Shown one piece after another: positions 24,692 through 33,327 of a stretch of DNA of 64,000 nt. The stretch lies in assembly GCA_900541175.1 (NCBI GenBank), contig UQIT01000006.1:22163-86162 (forward strand). The letters are read 5' to 3'. Position 1 is the first letter of the stretch. The number at the start of each line of letters is the position of its first letter. Below the pieces are notes generated by a model. It was not told where the DNA came from. It searched no databases and saw nothing but the letters and a program-made list of their open reading frames with translations. The position numbers were made by a program, and so were the translations under genes. Origin of the DNA: an uncultured Collinsella sp. GTDB taxonomy: Bacteria > Actinomycetota > Coriobacteriia > Coriobacteriales > Coriobacteriaceae.

Positions 24692-25763
24692 TGAGTATGT
24701 GATCCCGGAGCACTACGAGGATCTCACTCCTGCTCCGCAGCTCGACCAGAAGACCCTCAACAAGATGGCTTGGCGCTCCTGCTTCCTGCAGGCCTCGTTC
24801 AACTACGAGCGTATGCAGGCCGCTGGCTGGCTCTACTCCATCATCCCCGGTCTGGAGAAGATCCACACCAACAAGAACGACCTCGCGGCTTCCATGAGCC
24901 ACAACCTGGAGTTCTTCAACACTCACCCGTTCCTCGTCACCTTTGTTATGGGTATCGTGCTTTCGCTCGAGCAGAACAAGGTTGACATCCCCACGATCCG
25001 CGCCGTCCGCGTCGCCGCAATGGGCCCGCTCGGTGGTATCGGTGACGCCCTGTTCTGGCTGACGCTCGTGCCTATCACGGCCGGCATCACCTCCAACATG
25101 GCCATCAACGGCAACGCCGCTGCGCCGATCATCTTCCTGGTGATCTTCAACGCCGTCCAGTTCGCTCTGCGCTTCTGGCTCATGAACTGGTCCTACAAGC
25201 TTGGCACCAGCGCTATTGATGCTCTGACCGCCAACATGCAGGCCTTCACGCGTGCCGCTTCCATCATGGGCGTCTTCGTCGTCGGTTGCCTGGTCGTCAC
25301 CATGGGTGGCACCCAGATCAACCTGCAGATCCCCAACGGCACCACCCGTGGCCTCTCCGCCAATACCGTGATCGTCTCCGAGAAGGAGGCCGAGAACTTC
25401 ACCGGTATGGAGGGCATCGATACCGAGACCGCTGAGGCCGGTACCATCGCCATGACCGATAAGGACGGCAACGCCCTTACCGCTTCCGATGCCGACGGCA
25501 ACGCTGTCGAGTGCGGCGTCACCGATCTGGGCAACGGCATGGAGTCCGTGACCTACGGCACCGTTACCGAGGATCCGGTCAACTTCTCTGTTGCCGACAC
25601 CCTCAACACCATCGTCCCGAAGCTCGTCCCGCTTATGCTTACGCTGCTGCTTTACTACATGTTCGCTAAGCACAGCTGGACCCCGACCAAGGGCATTCTG
25701 CTGCTCTTCGTCCTGGGCATCCTGGGCGCTGGCCCGCTTGGTCTCTGGCCGAGCATCTGGTAA
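24681..25763 (+). CDS. PTS mannose-family EIID component (AgaE-like) with extra loop
   Basis: A 360-residue IID. I start at ATG 24681 (MASNEYVIPEHY) inside the end of IIC. The signature AWRSCFLQASFNYERMQ (about 30-46) and MGPLGGIGDALFW (about 114-126) are conserved. Typical IID proteins are about 275 residues; here residues about 215-308 form an insertion rich in Asp, Gly, Thr and Ala before the last two membrane helices. It should lie outside the membrane. A terminator follows. Confidence 0.92.
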   Translation: MASNEYVIPEHYEDLTPAPQLDQKTLNKMAWRSCFLQASFNYERMQAAGWLYSIIPGLEKIHTNKNDLAASMSHNLEFFNTHPFLVTFVMGIVLSLEQNKVDIPTIRAVRVAAMGPLGGIGDALFWLTLVPITAGITSNMAINGNAAAPIIFLVIFNAVQFALRFWLMNWSYKLGTSAIDALTANMQAFTRAASIMGVFVVGCLVVTMGGTQINLQIPNGTTRGLSANTVIVSEKEAENFTGMEGIDTETAEAGTIAMTDKDGNALTASDADGNAVECGVTDLGNGMESVTYGTVTEDPVNFSVADTLNTIVPKLVPLMLTLLLYYMFAKHSWTPTKGILLLFVLGILGAGPLGLWPSIW

Positions 25764-25830
25764 GGCTCTAGCTTGAGGGGTGTGTCCCTACGCGGCTCAC
25801 ACCCCGACCCCTTAAGCCATGTGTATGTTA

Positions 25831-25869
25831 AAAGCCGCGTGCTCGAAAGAGCGCGCGGCTTTTGTTTTC
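25831..25869 (+). terminator. Rho-independent terminator after the PTS operon
   Basis: AAAAGCCGCGTGCTC pairs with GAGCGCGCGGCTTTT (one mismatch), followed by TTTTGTTTTC. Confidence 0.9.
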
Positions 25870-25948
25870 TTGATGAGTCGGGTGTTGCAGACCGATAATG
25901 CTTAACACCCAAGGTAGTTAGCCGGATTCGAGCAAAAGGGAGGATAGG

Positions 25949-26680
25949 ATGGCGATCGGAGCGCGCAAACAGCCTCTTTACGATCAGCTGGTCGATATTC
26001 TGACCGAAAAGATTGACCATGAATATCATGCCGGTGACATGATTCCTTCCGAGCGCGAACTTTCGGAGCGCTATGGTCTCTCGCGCACCACGGTGCGCCT
26101 GGCTCTGCAGGAATTGGAGCGTTTAGGACTGGTGGTTCGGCAGCACGGTCGCGGCACCTTTGTGACCGACCGTTCGGCAAAGGCAACCAATCTTATGCAG
26201 TCCTACAGCTTTACCGAGCAGATGCGCGCGATGGGTCGCGACCCCGAGACCACGATTCTCGAGTTTTGCGAGATGGAGGCCGATAAGAATCTGGCCGAGC
26301 ATATGGGATTGCGTATCGGTGATCGCATTTTTAAGCTTAAGCGCCTTCGTTCTGCCGACAACATGCCCATGATGGTCGAACGCAGCTATCTACCGGTTCG
26401 TCAATTTCTGTCCCTAAAGCGACCGCTGCTGGAGCGTAAGCCGCTTTACGATGTGATTGAGCAGGACTTTCAGCAAAAGATTCGCGTGGCCGAAGAGGAG
26501 TTCTATGCGAGCATAGCCCGTCCTACCGATGCCCACCTTTTGGGAATTGTCGAGGGCTCGCCTGTGCTCGATTTGGTCAGGACTACGTATAACGAGTCAA
26601 ACGAGGTTGTGGAGTATACGCTCTCGGTTGCTCGTGCCGATCAGTTTAAATACAAGGTTTATCACCAGCGTAGCAACTAG
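25949..26680 (+). CDS. GntR/HutC-family transcriptional regulator of amino-sugar genes
   Basis: A 243-residue regulator. The N-terminal winged helix has [36 protein letters not shown] (about 35-70). The C-terminal UTRA effector domain (about 90-240) usually binds a phosphorylated sugar. It sits between the PTS operon and agaS, and the palindrome CTGGTTACTACCAG occurs before both (22428 and 26720). I infer that it represses both and is released by an amino-sugar phosphate. GGGAGGA precedes the ATG. Confidence 0.9.
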   Translation: MAIGARKQPLYDQLVDILTEKIDHEYHAGDMIPSERELSERYGLSRTTVRLALQELERLGLVVRQHGRGTFVTDRSAKATNLMQSYSFTEQMRAMGRDPETTILEFCEMEADKNLAEHMGLRIGDRIFKLKRLRSADNMPMMVERSYLPVRQFLSLKRPLLERKPLYDVIEQDFQQKIRVAEEEFYASIARPTDAHLLGIVEGSPVLDLVRTTYNESNEVVEYTLSVARADQFKYKVYHQRSN

Positions 26681-26719
26681 TGTCCGCATCGTTTCCATAT
26701 GGTGATTCTTTGCATTTAA

Positions 26720-26755
26720 CTGGTTACTACCAGATAACCAACCGAAGTGTATAAT
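26720..26755 (+). promoter_or_regulatory. agaS promoter with overlapping GntR operator
   Basis: The palindrome CTGGTTACTACCAG (26720-26733) covers the -35 position relative to TATAAT at 26750-26755. This layout favours repression by blocking RNA polymerase. Confidence 0.7.
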
Positions 26756-26794
26756 TGCACGTCAGAGGATTACTTCTAGAGAGAGGTATTAGAA

Positions 26795-27961
26795 ATGTTC
26801 GAGAAGAGTGTCGAGGAGCTCACCGAGCTCGGCGCCCAGATCACCACGGCCGAGATTGCTCAGCAGCCCGAGCTTTGGCGTGATACGCTCAACATCTATC
26901 GCGAGAACAAGGAGGCCATTGAGGCCTTTCTGGCCGAGGCTCGCGCTATGGGCGAGGGCCGTCTGTCCGTTGTCTTCACCGGTGCCGGTACGTCCGACTA
27001 CGTTGGCGATACCTGCGCCCCGTACCTGCGTCACGCTGGCAACACTGATCTCTACGACTTTAAGCCCATCGCCACGACCGACATCGTGAGCGCCCCGCGC
27101 GACTTCCTGCGCGCCGAGGATCCCACGCTCGTGGTTTCCTTTGCCCGCTCTGGCAACAGCCCCGAGAGCCTTGCCGCCGTTGCCGTTGCCAAGGAGCTCG
27201 TCCACAACGTCAAGTTCCTCAACATCACCTGCGCTCCCGAGGGCAAGCTCGCCGTCGAGTCTGCCGATGATCCCAACGCGCTGACGCTGCTCATCCCGCG
27301 CGCCAACGACAAGGGCTTCGCCATGACTGGTTCTTATTCCTGCATGACCCTGCTCTCCACCCTTATTTTCGACACTGCCTCTGACGAGCAGAAGGCCGAG
27401 TGGGTCGAGACCATCGCCAAGATGGGCGAGGAGGTTATCGCTCGTGAGCCCGAGGTCGCCGATTACCTGGCTGGCGACTTCAACCGCGTGACCTACTTGG
27501 GTTCTGGCTCCTTCGGTGGTCTTGCCCAGGAGAGCCAGCTCAAGATCCTTGAGCTTGCTCACGGTCTGGTCGCTACTTCCTACGACACCTCCATGGGCTA
27601 TCGTCACGGACCTAAGTCCTTCGTCGACGATAAGACGCTCGTCTTCGTGTTCGTCAACAACGACGCCTACACCCGTCAGTACGACATCGACATCCTCAAC
27701 GAGATCGGTGGCGACGAGATCGCTCAGCACACCATCGCCGTTCAGCAGGAAGGTGCCACCGTCTATGAGGGTGAGTCCTTCACCTTTAAGGGCTACGAGG
27801 CGCTTCCCGAGGGCTACCTTGCTCTGCCGTTCGTGATGTTTGCCCAGGCCATCAGCCTGCTCAATTCCGTGCGCGTGGGCAACACGCCCGATACGCCGAG
27901 CCCCACCGGTACGGTCAACCGCGTGGTTAAGGGCGTGACGATTCACCCCTTCACCGCTTAA
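26795..27961 (+). CDS. agaS: SIS-domain sugar-phosphate deaminase/isomerase AgaS
   Basis: A 388-residue protein with two SIS domains. AgaS converts galactosamine-6-phosphate to tagatose-6-phosphate and ammonia. VVFTGAGTSDYVGD (about 56-69) and VSFARSGNSPESLAAV (about 112-127) are the sugar-phosphate-binding motifs; the second SIS domain has YLGSGSFGGLAQES. Its product would be the substrate of the LacC-like kinase at 31009. AGAGAGG precedes the ATG. Confidence 0.92.
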   Translation: MFEKSVEELTELGAQITTAEIAQQPELWRDTLNIYRENKEAIEAFLAEARAMGEGRLSVVFTGAGTSDYVGDTCAPYLRHAGNTDLYDFKPIATTDIVSAPRDFLRAEDPTLVVSFARSGNSPESLAAVAVAKELVHNVKFLNITCAPEGKLAVESADDPNALTLLIPRANDKGFAMTGSYSCMTLLSTLIFDTASDEQKAEWVETIAKMGEEVIAREPEVADYLAGDFNRVTYLGSGSFGGLAQESQLKILELAHGLVATSYDTSMGYRHGPKSFVDDKTLVFVFVNNDAYTRQYDIDILNEIGGDEIAQHTIAVQQEGATVYEGESFTFKGYEALPEGYLALPFVMFAQAISLLNSVRVGNTPDTPSPTGTVNRVVKGVTIHPFTA

Positions 27962-27979
27962 TCGCGTCCCCCTGTAAGG

Positions 27980-28023
27980 GCGCCCGTCCGCTCATAACGG
28001 CGGGCGGGCGCTTTTTGTTTTTA
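27980..28023 (+). terminator. Terminator-like hairpin between agaS and nagA
   Basis: GCGCCCGTCCG (27980-27990) pairs with CGGGCGGGCGC (28001-28011), one mismatch, followed by TTTTTGTTTTT. The deacetylase gene downstream therefore may depend on readthrough or its own promoter. Confidence 0.8.
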
Positions 28024-28080
28024 CATGGACCGGGTATAAGTATCACCACGGTCAACTGCTTCAAGAAGCAAGGAGTGCAT

Positions 28081-29250
28081 ATGAGCACATACGCAATTAA
28101 GGCTGACAAGTTCTTCTTGCCGGCAGGCCCGCAACTGGGCGGCTATCTTATGGTCGAGGACGGCGTCTTTGGCGCCTGGCAGGCCGACGAGCCCTCTTGC
28201 GAGATTAAGGACTACACGGGATCGTGGATCGCACCGGGTATGGTCGATACTCACATCCATGGTTTCTACAACCACTCAACTACCGATAACGACGCCGAGG
28301 GTATCGATATCAGCTCGACCGAGCTCGCCCGTCGCGGTACCACCAGCTGGCTGCCCACGACGTTCACCGATGGCGTCGAGCAGATCAAGGACGCCTGCGC
28401 CGCCATCGCTCAGGCGGACGAGGGTCGCGGCCCCGACTTCTGCGGTGCTCGCATTCAGGGTATCTACCTGGAGGGCCCCTTCTTTACCATGAAGCACGTG
28501 GGTGCGCAGAACCCCGCTTATCTTATCGACCCCTCCGAGGAGGTCTTCGATCAGTGGCAGGAGGCTGCGGGTGGTCGCATCGTTAAGAGCGCCATGGCGG
28601 CCGAGCGCGACGGTGCCGCTGCTTATGCGGCTGCTCTGAACGCCAAGGGTGTGGTGACCAGCATCGGTCACTCCGACGCCACCTACGATGAGTGCATCGC
28701 CGCCATCAACGCCGGTGCCAGCTGCTTTACGCATACCTATAACGGTCAGCGCGGCCTGCATCACCGTGAGCCCGGTGTCGTGGGCGCTGCCATGTCCACG
28801 CCCGAGACCTACGCCGAGATCATCTGTGACGGCAAGCACGTAAACCCTGCCGCCATCAAGGCACTGCTGCAGGCAAAGGGCTGGCAGCACACGGTGCTTA
28901 TCACCGACTGCCTGGGTTGCGGCGGCATGCCCGAGGGCAGCTACACCAGTGGTGGCATGGACGTCATCATGAAGGACAACCTGTGCTGGCTCGCTGACGG
29001 CAAGAGCATTGCCGGCTCGGTGCTCACGCTTGCCCAGGGCGTCAAGAACATCGTCGACTGGGGCATCGCCAGCGCCGATATCGCCATTCGCATGGCAACC
29101 GAGGTGCCGGCACGCTCCGCGCACATCGAGGATAAGTGCGGCAGCATCATGCCGGGTCGCGACGCCGACTTTGTCGTGTTCGACCATGAGCTCACCCTCG
29201 TCGAGACGTATGTTGGCGGCCAGAGCGTCGGCAACGCCTCTACCGAGTAA
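28081..29250 (+). CDS. nagA: N-acetylgalactosamine/N-acetylglucosamine-6-phosphate deacetylase
   Basis: A 389-residue amidohydrolase that removes acetate from the imported amino-sugar phosphate. I start at ATG 28081 (AAGGAG upstream). Metal and substrate motifs are DTHIHGFYNHST (about 59-70), LEGPFF (about 137-142), GHSDATYDE (about 199), FTHTYNGQRGLHHREPG (about 219) and ITDCLGCGG (about 278). Near agaS it more likely acts as AgaA on GalNAc-6-phosphate, but sequence alone does not decide this. A degenerate copy of its last 40 codons lies at 31976. Confidence 0.9.
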   Translation: MSTYAIKADKFFLPAGPQLGGYLMVEDGVFGAWQADEPSCEIKDYTGSWIAPGMVDTHIHGFYNHSTTDNDAEGIDISSTELARRGTTSWLPTTFTDGVEQIKDACAAIAQADEGRGPDFCGARIQGIYLEGPFFTMKHVGAQNPAYLIDPSEEVFDQWQEAAGGRIVKSAMAAERDGAAAYAAALNAKGVVTSIGHSDATYDECIAAINAGASCFTHTYNGQRGLHHREPGVVGAAMSTPETYAEIICDGKHVNPAAIKALLQAKGWQHTVLITDCLGCGGMPEGSYTSGGMDVIMKDNLCWLADGKSIAGSVLTLAQGVKNIVDWGIASADIAIRMATEVPARSAHIEDKCGSIMPGRDADFVVFDHELTLVETYVGGQSVGNASTE

Positions 29251-29262
29251 CGATAGAAAAAG

Positions 29263-29294
29263 ACGGCGGGCCCGAATCTGCTCGGACCCGCCGT
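29263..29294. terminator. Hairpin between convergent nagA and flavodoxin genes
   Basis: ACGGCGGG (29263-29270) pairs with CCCGCCGT (29287-29294). No clear T-tract, though A-rich sequence on the left could serve the minus strand. Confidence 0.55.
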
Positions 29295-29325
29295 ATGGGT
29301 TAAACGCTCTAAAGCACCTTAACAG

Positions 29326-29910
29326 TTACAGCTTGTTAGCGATCTTCTTTGCCGTGCGCTTGACGCCGGCCACAAGACCTCCCGCAGGATGCTCCTTTTC
29401 GTAGGCTAGACGCTTCTCGCGCTTGGCGTACTCTTCGACGATGATGTCGCCATACTCGTCTTCGATCTTGTCGAAGAAGTCGACGGCGCCCTTAATTTCC
29501 TCGGCGGTCGGGTGTCCCTTTTGGACACCGCCGGCGAGCTTGAACGGCCCCCACGTATCAAAACCGGGGCAGCCGTAGACACCCATAAAGATGGCCTGCT
29601 TCATGCGGCAGATGCCATCGATATCCTTGCCGTACCACTTGTTTTTGCCACCGTAGGTCATAAGGCCAAACACCTTGTCCTGCGGCTGCAGCACGTTAGT
29701 GAGCACGCGTGCCATATCCTTGTCGATCTCGGAGTAATAAATGCCCGTGGCGACACCGATCAGATGGTATTCGTGCAGGTCGGGGTACTCGTTTTTACCG
29801 AGCGCCTTGACGTCGAGGGTATCGATCTCGGGGTGTGCCTCGACGATGGCGTCCACGAGCTTTTTCGTATTGCCGTGATGGCGCGAGGCGTAGAGGATGA
29901 TGGTTCGCAT
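29326..29910 (-). CDS. Flavodoxin-domain protein
   Basis: A 194-residue protein. I start at ATG 29910, where the flavodoxin FMN-phosphate loop begins (IILYASRHHGNTKKLVDAI, residues 4-22); upstream in-frame codons lack a ribosome site. FGLMTYGGKNKWYG (about 87-100) fits the isoalloxazine loop. The C-terminus adds a basic tail (KREKRLAYEKEH...VKRTAKKIANKL). An electron-transfer or quinone-reductase-like role is probable. It converges with nagA and is divergent from lacX. Confidence 0.85.
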   Translation of the reverse strand: MRTIILYASRHHGNTKKLVDAIVEAHPEIDTLDVKALGKNEYPDLHEYHLIGVATGIYYSEIDKDMARVLTNVLQPQDKVFGLMTYGGKNKWYGKDIDGICRMKQAIFMGVYGCPGFDTWGPFKLAGGVQKGHPTAEEIKGAVDFFDKIEDEYGDIIVEEYAKREKRLAYEKEHPAGGLVAGVKRTAKKIANKL

Positions 29911-30067
29911 AAGAAGGCCTTTCAGCTGTAATTGCATCAATGTCTGTATGGTACCCCGTTGCATGGCTGGGATACCGGACGTATCGATGAACGTGCGGGT
30001 TTGTCCTTTGGTCAGGGCCGAGACGGGTTCTTGCGAGTAAAAAAGCAGTTGTTCGAAAGGATGGGCA

Positions 30068-30949
30068 ATGGAATACGCTCTCTCCAACGATTCGATTTCT
30101 ATTAAGGTGTCCACGGCTGGCGGTTCGTTTACCTCGATTGAGGCCGGAGGTCGCGAGTATCTGTGGCAGGGCGATCCCGCCGTGTGGTCTGGCCAGGCAC
30201 CGATTTGCTTCCCGATTTGCGGAGGCTTGCGCGACAACAGCGCCATGACGTTTGCCGGGCATCATGTAAAGCTCGCTCGCCACGGGTTTGCGCGCAAACA
30301 GGAGTGGAAGCTACTGAGCCAAGGCGAGAACGAGCTGGCGATGTGCCTGGCTTCGGAGGATAACGCCGCACTGCTGAGCGATTATCCGTATCCGTTTAAG
30401 CTTGTCGCTCGTTATACGCTCGAGGGGGATACCGTGCGCGTCTCCTATGAGGTGACCAACGAGGGAACCGAGGACATGCCGTTCTTTATCGGCGGTCATC
30501 CCGGCTTTAAGTGTCCGCTCGATGAGGGCGAGGCCTATACGGACTATGAGTTGCGCTTTGAGAAAGACGAGGCTGCGGAGCTTTGCACCGCCGTGCCCTC
30601 GACCGGATTGATTGACGTGGCAAACCGCTCCAAGAACCCCATGGTGGGAAAGACGCTGCCCCTGTCGCACGAGCTCTTCGATTTTGCGGAGACCATCTTT
30701 GACGTGCTCGAGAGCCGCCAGGTCACGCTTTCTAAGAAGAGGGAGGACAAGGGCGTCCGCCTGAGCTTTGAGGGCTTCCCGTATCTCATTGTGTGGAGTA
30801 AGCCCGAGGGCGATTTTGTGGCAGTTGAGCCTTGGGGCGGCCTCTCGACCTGCTCCGATGAGGACGACGTACTTGAGCATAAGCGCGGCTGCCTTGTCGC
30901 CAAGCCCAAGGAGACCGTCGTTCGCTCGTTCACGATTGAGATTCTGTAA
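30068..30949 (+). CDS. lacX: LacX-like aldose 1-epimerase family protein (copy 1)
   Basis: A 293-residue galactose-mutarotase-like protein of the LacX group. GGSFTSIEAGGREYLWQGDP (about 19-38), the catalytic-type His in RHGFARKQEWKL and the conserved GGHPGFKCPLDEGE (about 143-156) are present. LacX is commonly encoded with tagatose pathway genes and may interconvert anomers of the sugar phosphate; its role is not firmly established. lacC follows 59 bp on. A close paralogue lies at 60311, also followed by lacC. Confidence 0.88.
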   Translation: MEYALSNDSISIKVSTAGGSFTSIEAGGREYLWQGDPAVWSGQAPICFPICGGLRDNSAMTFAGHHVKLARHGFARKQEWKLLSQGENELAMCLASEDNAALLSDYPYPFKLVARYTLEGDTVRVSYEVTNEGTEDMPFFIGGHPGFKCPLDEGEAYTDYELRFEKDEAAELCTAVPSTGLIDVANRSKNPMVGKTLPLSHELFDFAETIFDVLESRQVTLSKKREDKGVRLSFEGFPYLIVWSKPEGDFVAVEPWGGLSTCSDEDDVLEHKRGCLVAKPKETVVRSFTIEIL

Positions 30950-31008
30950 TTCCGTTTTGTCGACTCGTATCGCGAGGCATAAGGAGCCTGCGAGATAAGG
31001 AGCTAAAA

Positions 31009-31944
31009 ATGATCCTCACCGTTACGATGAACCCGTCCGTCGATACGCGCTATCAGCTCGATGAGCTCGTTATCGACGACGTCAACCGTGTGACGCCCGA
31101 AAAGACCGCCGGCGGCAAGGGCCTCAACGTGGCCCGTGTGCTGGGTCAGCTGGGCGACGACGTTGTGGCAACCGGTCTGCTCGGCGGCCACATGGGCGCC
31201 TACATGGCCGAGCTCATGGACGCCAACGGTATTAACAACGACTTTGTGCCCATCAAGGGCGAGACTCGCATTTGCCTCAACATTCTCCACGCCGGCAACC
31301 AGACCGAGCTGCTCGAGAGCGGCCCGACGATTGCCCCTGAGGAGCTCGATGCCTTTACCGCCAAGTTTACCGAGCTTGCGAGCAAGGCCGACGTCGTCAC
31401 CATTTCGGGTTCGCTGCCCCGCGGTGTCGAGGCAGACTACTATGCCAAGATCACGGGCATTGCCGAGAACGCCGGCGCCAAGGTGCTGCTCGATACCTCG
31501 GGTGCTTCGCTCGAGGCCGCCCTTAAGTCCGAAATTAAGCCCGAGCTGGTCAAGCCTAACCTGACCGAGATCAACGGCCTTCTGGGCACGAGCTTTACCA
31601 CCGACGATGTGGACGAGCTCCGCGCCGCGCTCGCCTCTGACGCCCGCTTTTCCGATATCCCCTGGGTCGTCGTGTCCATGGGCGCTGCCGGCTCCGTTGG
31701 CTTCCATAACGGCCGTGCGTTCCGCGCCAAGACCCCCGATATCCCCGCCGTTAACGCTACGGGCTCTGGCGATTCGACCATTGCCGGCTTCGCGCATGCC
31801 ATCGCAGCCGGCGCGGATGATGAGACGGTGCTGCGTACCGCCAACACCTGCGGCAAGCTCAACGCCATGGATCCCATGACTGGCCACTTGGTTATGGATC
31901 GTTGGGACGAGGTCTACAACGGCGTTGTCGTGACCGAGCTGTAA
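31009..31944 (+). CDS. lacC: Tagatose-6-phosphate kinase, PfkB family (copy 1)
   Basis: A 311-residue PfkB kinase. The sugar-binding motif GGKGLNVARVL (about 37-47) and the ATP/anion motif NATGSGDSTIAGF (about 246-258, catalytic Asp252) are present. LacC makes tagatose-1,6-bisphosphate; 1-phosphofructokinase (FruK) is a close alternative within the family. The AgaS product upstream in the cluster and the paired lacX support tagatose-6-phosphate. The paralogue at 61246 is nearly the same length and sequence. Confidence 0.88.
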   Translation: MILTVTMNPSVDTRYQLDELVIDDVNRVTPEKTAGGKGLNVARVLGQLGDDVVATGLLGGHMGAYMAELMDANGINNDFVPIKGETRICLNILHAGNQTELLESGPTIAPEELDAFTAKFTELASKADVVTISGSLPRGVEADYYAKITGIAENAGAKVLLDTSGASLEAALKSEIKPELVKPNLTEINGLLGTSFTTDDVDELRAALASDARFSDIPWVVVSMGAAGSVGFHNGRAFRAKTPDIPAVNATGSGDSTIAGFAHAIAAGADDETVLRTANTCGKLNAMDPMTGHLVMDRWDEVYNGVVVTEL

Positions 31945-31975
31945 GAGCTTGGGCGTCGCCCCCGGCATCGGTTGC

Positions 31976-32116
31976 TTGCTTGTGGTTAGAGTTGACGACA
32001 AGTGCGGTAGCATTATGCTGGGGCGCGACGCCGACGTTGTCGTGTTCAATCCCGACCTTACCCTGGTCGAGACGTATGTGGGTGGCAACAGCGTCGGTAA
32101 CGCGTTTACCGAGTAG
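31976..32116 (+). pseudogene. 3' remnant of a nagA-type deacetylase gene
   Basis: Read in frame to the stop at 32114-32116, this stretch gives VDDKCGSIMLGRDADVVVF then NPDLTLVETYVGGNSVGNAFTE, matching the last 40 residues of the intact deacetylase (IEDKCGSIMPGRDADFVVF...LTLVETYVGGQSVGNASTE). No start codon, ribosome site or upstream domain remains. It lies between lacC and the YhcH gene, suggesting a deletion or recombination at an ancestral nagA copy. Confidence 0.85.
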
Positions 32117-32148
32117 CCGCCAAAGAAACGATCCGAAAGGGGATTTAG

Positions 32149-32622
32149 ATGATTTACGGTGCATTAGGCGATATCGAGGAGTATCGCGGAATGCTCAAGG
32201 GCCTCGACGTGCTGATCGACTGGCTCGAGGAGAACGATCCGGCGGAGCTCGAGGTCGGCAGCCATCCGATTCTGGGCGACAAGGTCTATGCGAACGTCAT
32301 GGCTCCCACGACGCGTCCCGAGGCCGAGGCACACTATGAGACGCATCAGCGCTATCACGACCTGCAGATCGACGTCGAGGGTCGCGAGGCCTTTAAGGTT
32401 GCCACGGGCAGCCTGACGCTGGTCCAGGAGTTTGACGAGAAGGACGACTACGATCTGGTCGATTCCGACGCCTCGATTGCCGGCGATCTTGCTGACGATA
32501 AGTTTGCGCTGTTCGTTGCCGGCGAGCCTCACATGCCCACGCTCGAGTTCCCGGGCGATGGCGCGCAGCCGGTCAAGAAGATCTGCTTTAAGCTTCTTGC
32601 AGATTCTTACTGGGAGGAGTAG
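32149..32622 (+). CDS. YhcH/YjgK/YiaL family protein
   Basis: A 157-residue cupin-like protein of the DUF386 family, which includes EbgC and YhcH. Members are linked to sialic acid and beta-galactoside catabolism and may mutarotate sugars. ETHQRYHDLQIDVEGRE (about 64-80) holds the conserved His/Asp/Glu cluster. GAAAGGGGA precedes the ATG. It stands directly downstream of the nagA remnant, at the end of the amino-sugar cluster. Confidence 0.88.
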   Translation: MIYGALGDIEEYRGMLKGLDVLIDWLEENDPAELEVGSHPILGDKVYANVMAPTTRPEAEAHYETHQRYHDLQIDVEGREAFKVATGSLTLVQEFDEKDDYDLVDSDASIAGDLADDKFALFVAGEPHMPTLEFPGDGAQPVKKICFKLLADSYWEE

Positions 32623-32653
32623 CGAGCTACTGGGTTGAGTTGTTCGTCTGATG

Positions 32654-32740
32654 GCGTGATTCCCCTAGGGAAATCACGCTAGGACCCCGCCAAGCGTGTT
32701 TTCCCTAGGGGAATCACGTTTGGCGGGGTTTTCTGTTTTT
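32654..32740 (+). terminator. Two overlapping hairpins, the second a terminator
   Basis: GCGTGATTCCCCTAGGGAAATCACGC (26 nt, positions 32654-32679) is itself palindromic. A second stem, ACCCCGCCAAGCGTG with CACGTTTGGCGGGGT (32684-32729), encloses a near copy of the same core and ends TTTTCTGTTTTT. The shared core could allow alternative pairing of the two stems. Confidence 0.8.
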
Positions 32741-32755
32741 GAATAGGGAAGCTGT

Positions 32756-33327
32756 TTATTTGCGAAGAACATCGGCTAGCCGCAGGATTGAAATCATCGA
32801 CCGATAAGTGAGTTCCACTTTTTCGCCCGCAAGCAGTCGTTTCGAGCCAATCTCATCTAGCCCCACAAGCCGAGAAAACAGCGGGCCGCTCATCGTGCCA
32901 TCGTCAATTGATTCCCTTATGGTCTTCAAAACGTCCGTATCATGAAGCGACGCCGAGCTGTAGGGGGCAACACGAGCGGAACTCTCAATTAACGACGAGA
33001 CAAAAGGATGGAGATGCTTTGGACATAGTCCATCAAACACCACATCCCCATTGTCATCCGAGCCGACCAGGCGCCAAGTATAATGATCGACCCAGTCATC
33101 TCCGTCATATATGGCGTCCATGAGCAACTTCCCGTCTAGAGAGAGAAACCTATTTGGACATCGGGGCGCAAGACCGCAAGCCATATCGGGCCTGCAGCAG
33201 CTCCAACCCAACGCACCACATAGGTTCCCTTTCGTACATGTGTATCAATCTGCCCCGAAATGCCGGTGAATGCAATTCCAGACCCGTTTGTCGGATAGCA
33301 ATCGACGTATTTTTGTTTTCCGCTCAC
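32756..33327 (-). pseudogene. Unknown gene interrupted by a frameshift
   Basis: Two overlapping frames seem to be one gene. The 5' frame opens with GTG at 33327 (MSGKQKYVDCYPTNGSG) and runs to ...WVGAAAG; the 3' frame continues PDMACGLAPRCPNRFLSLDG through to ...SILRLADVLRK at 32756. Joining near 33180-33190 by a one-base shift gives one coherent protein of about 190 residues. The end region (LVGLDEIGSKRLLAGEKVELTYRSMISILR) looks HTH-like. I recognise no family. A sequencing error or programmed shift is possible. Base composition is lower in GC than the neighbours. Confidence 0.55.
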
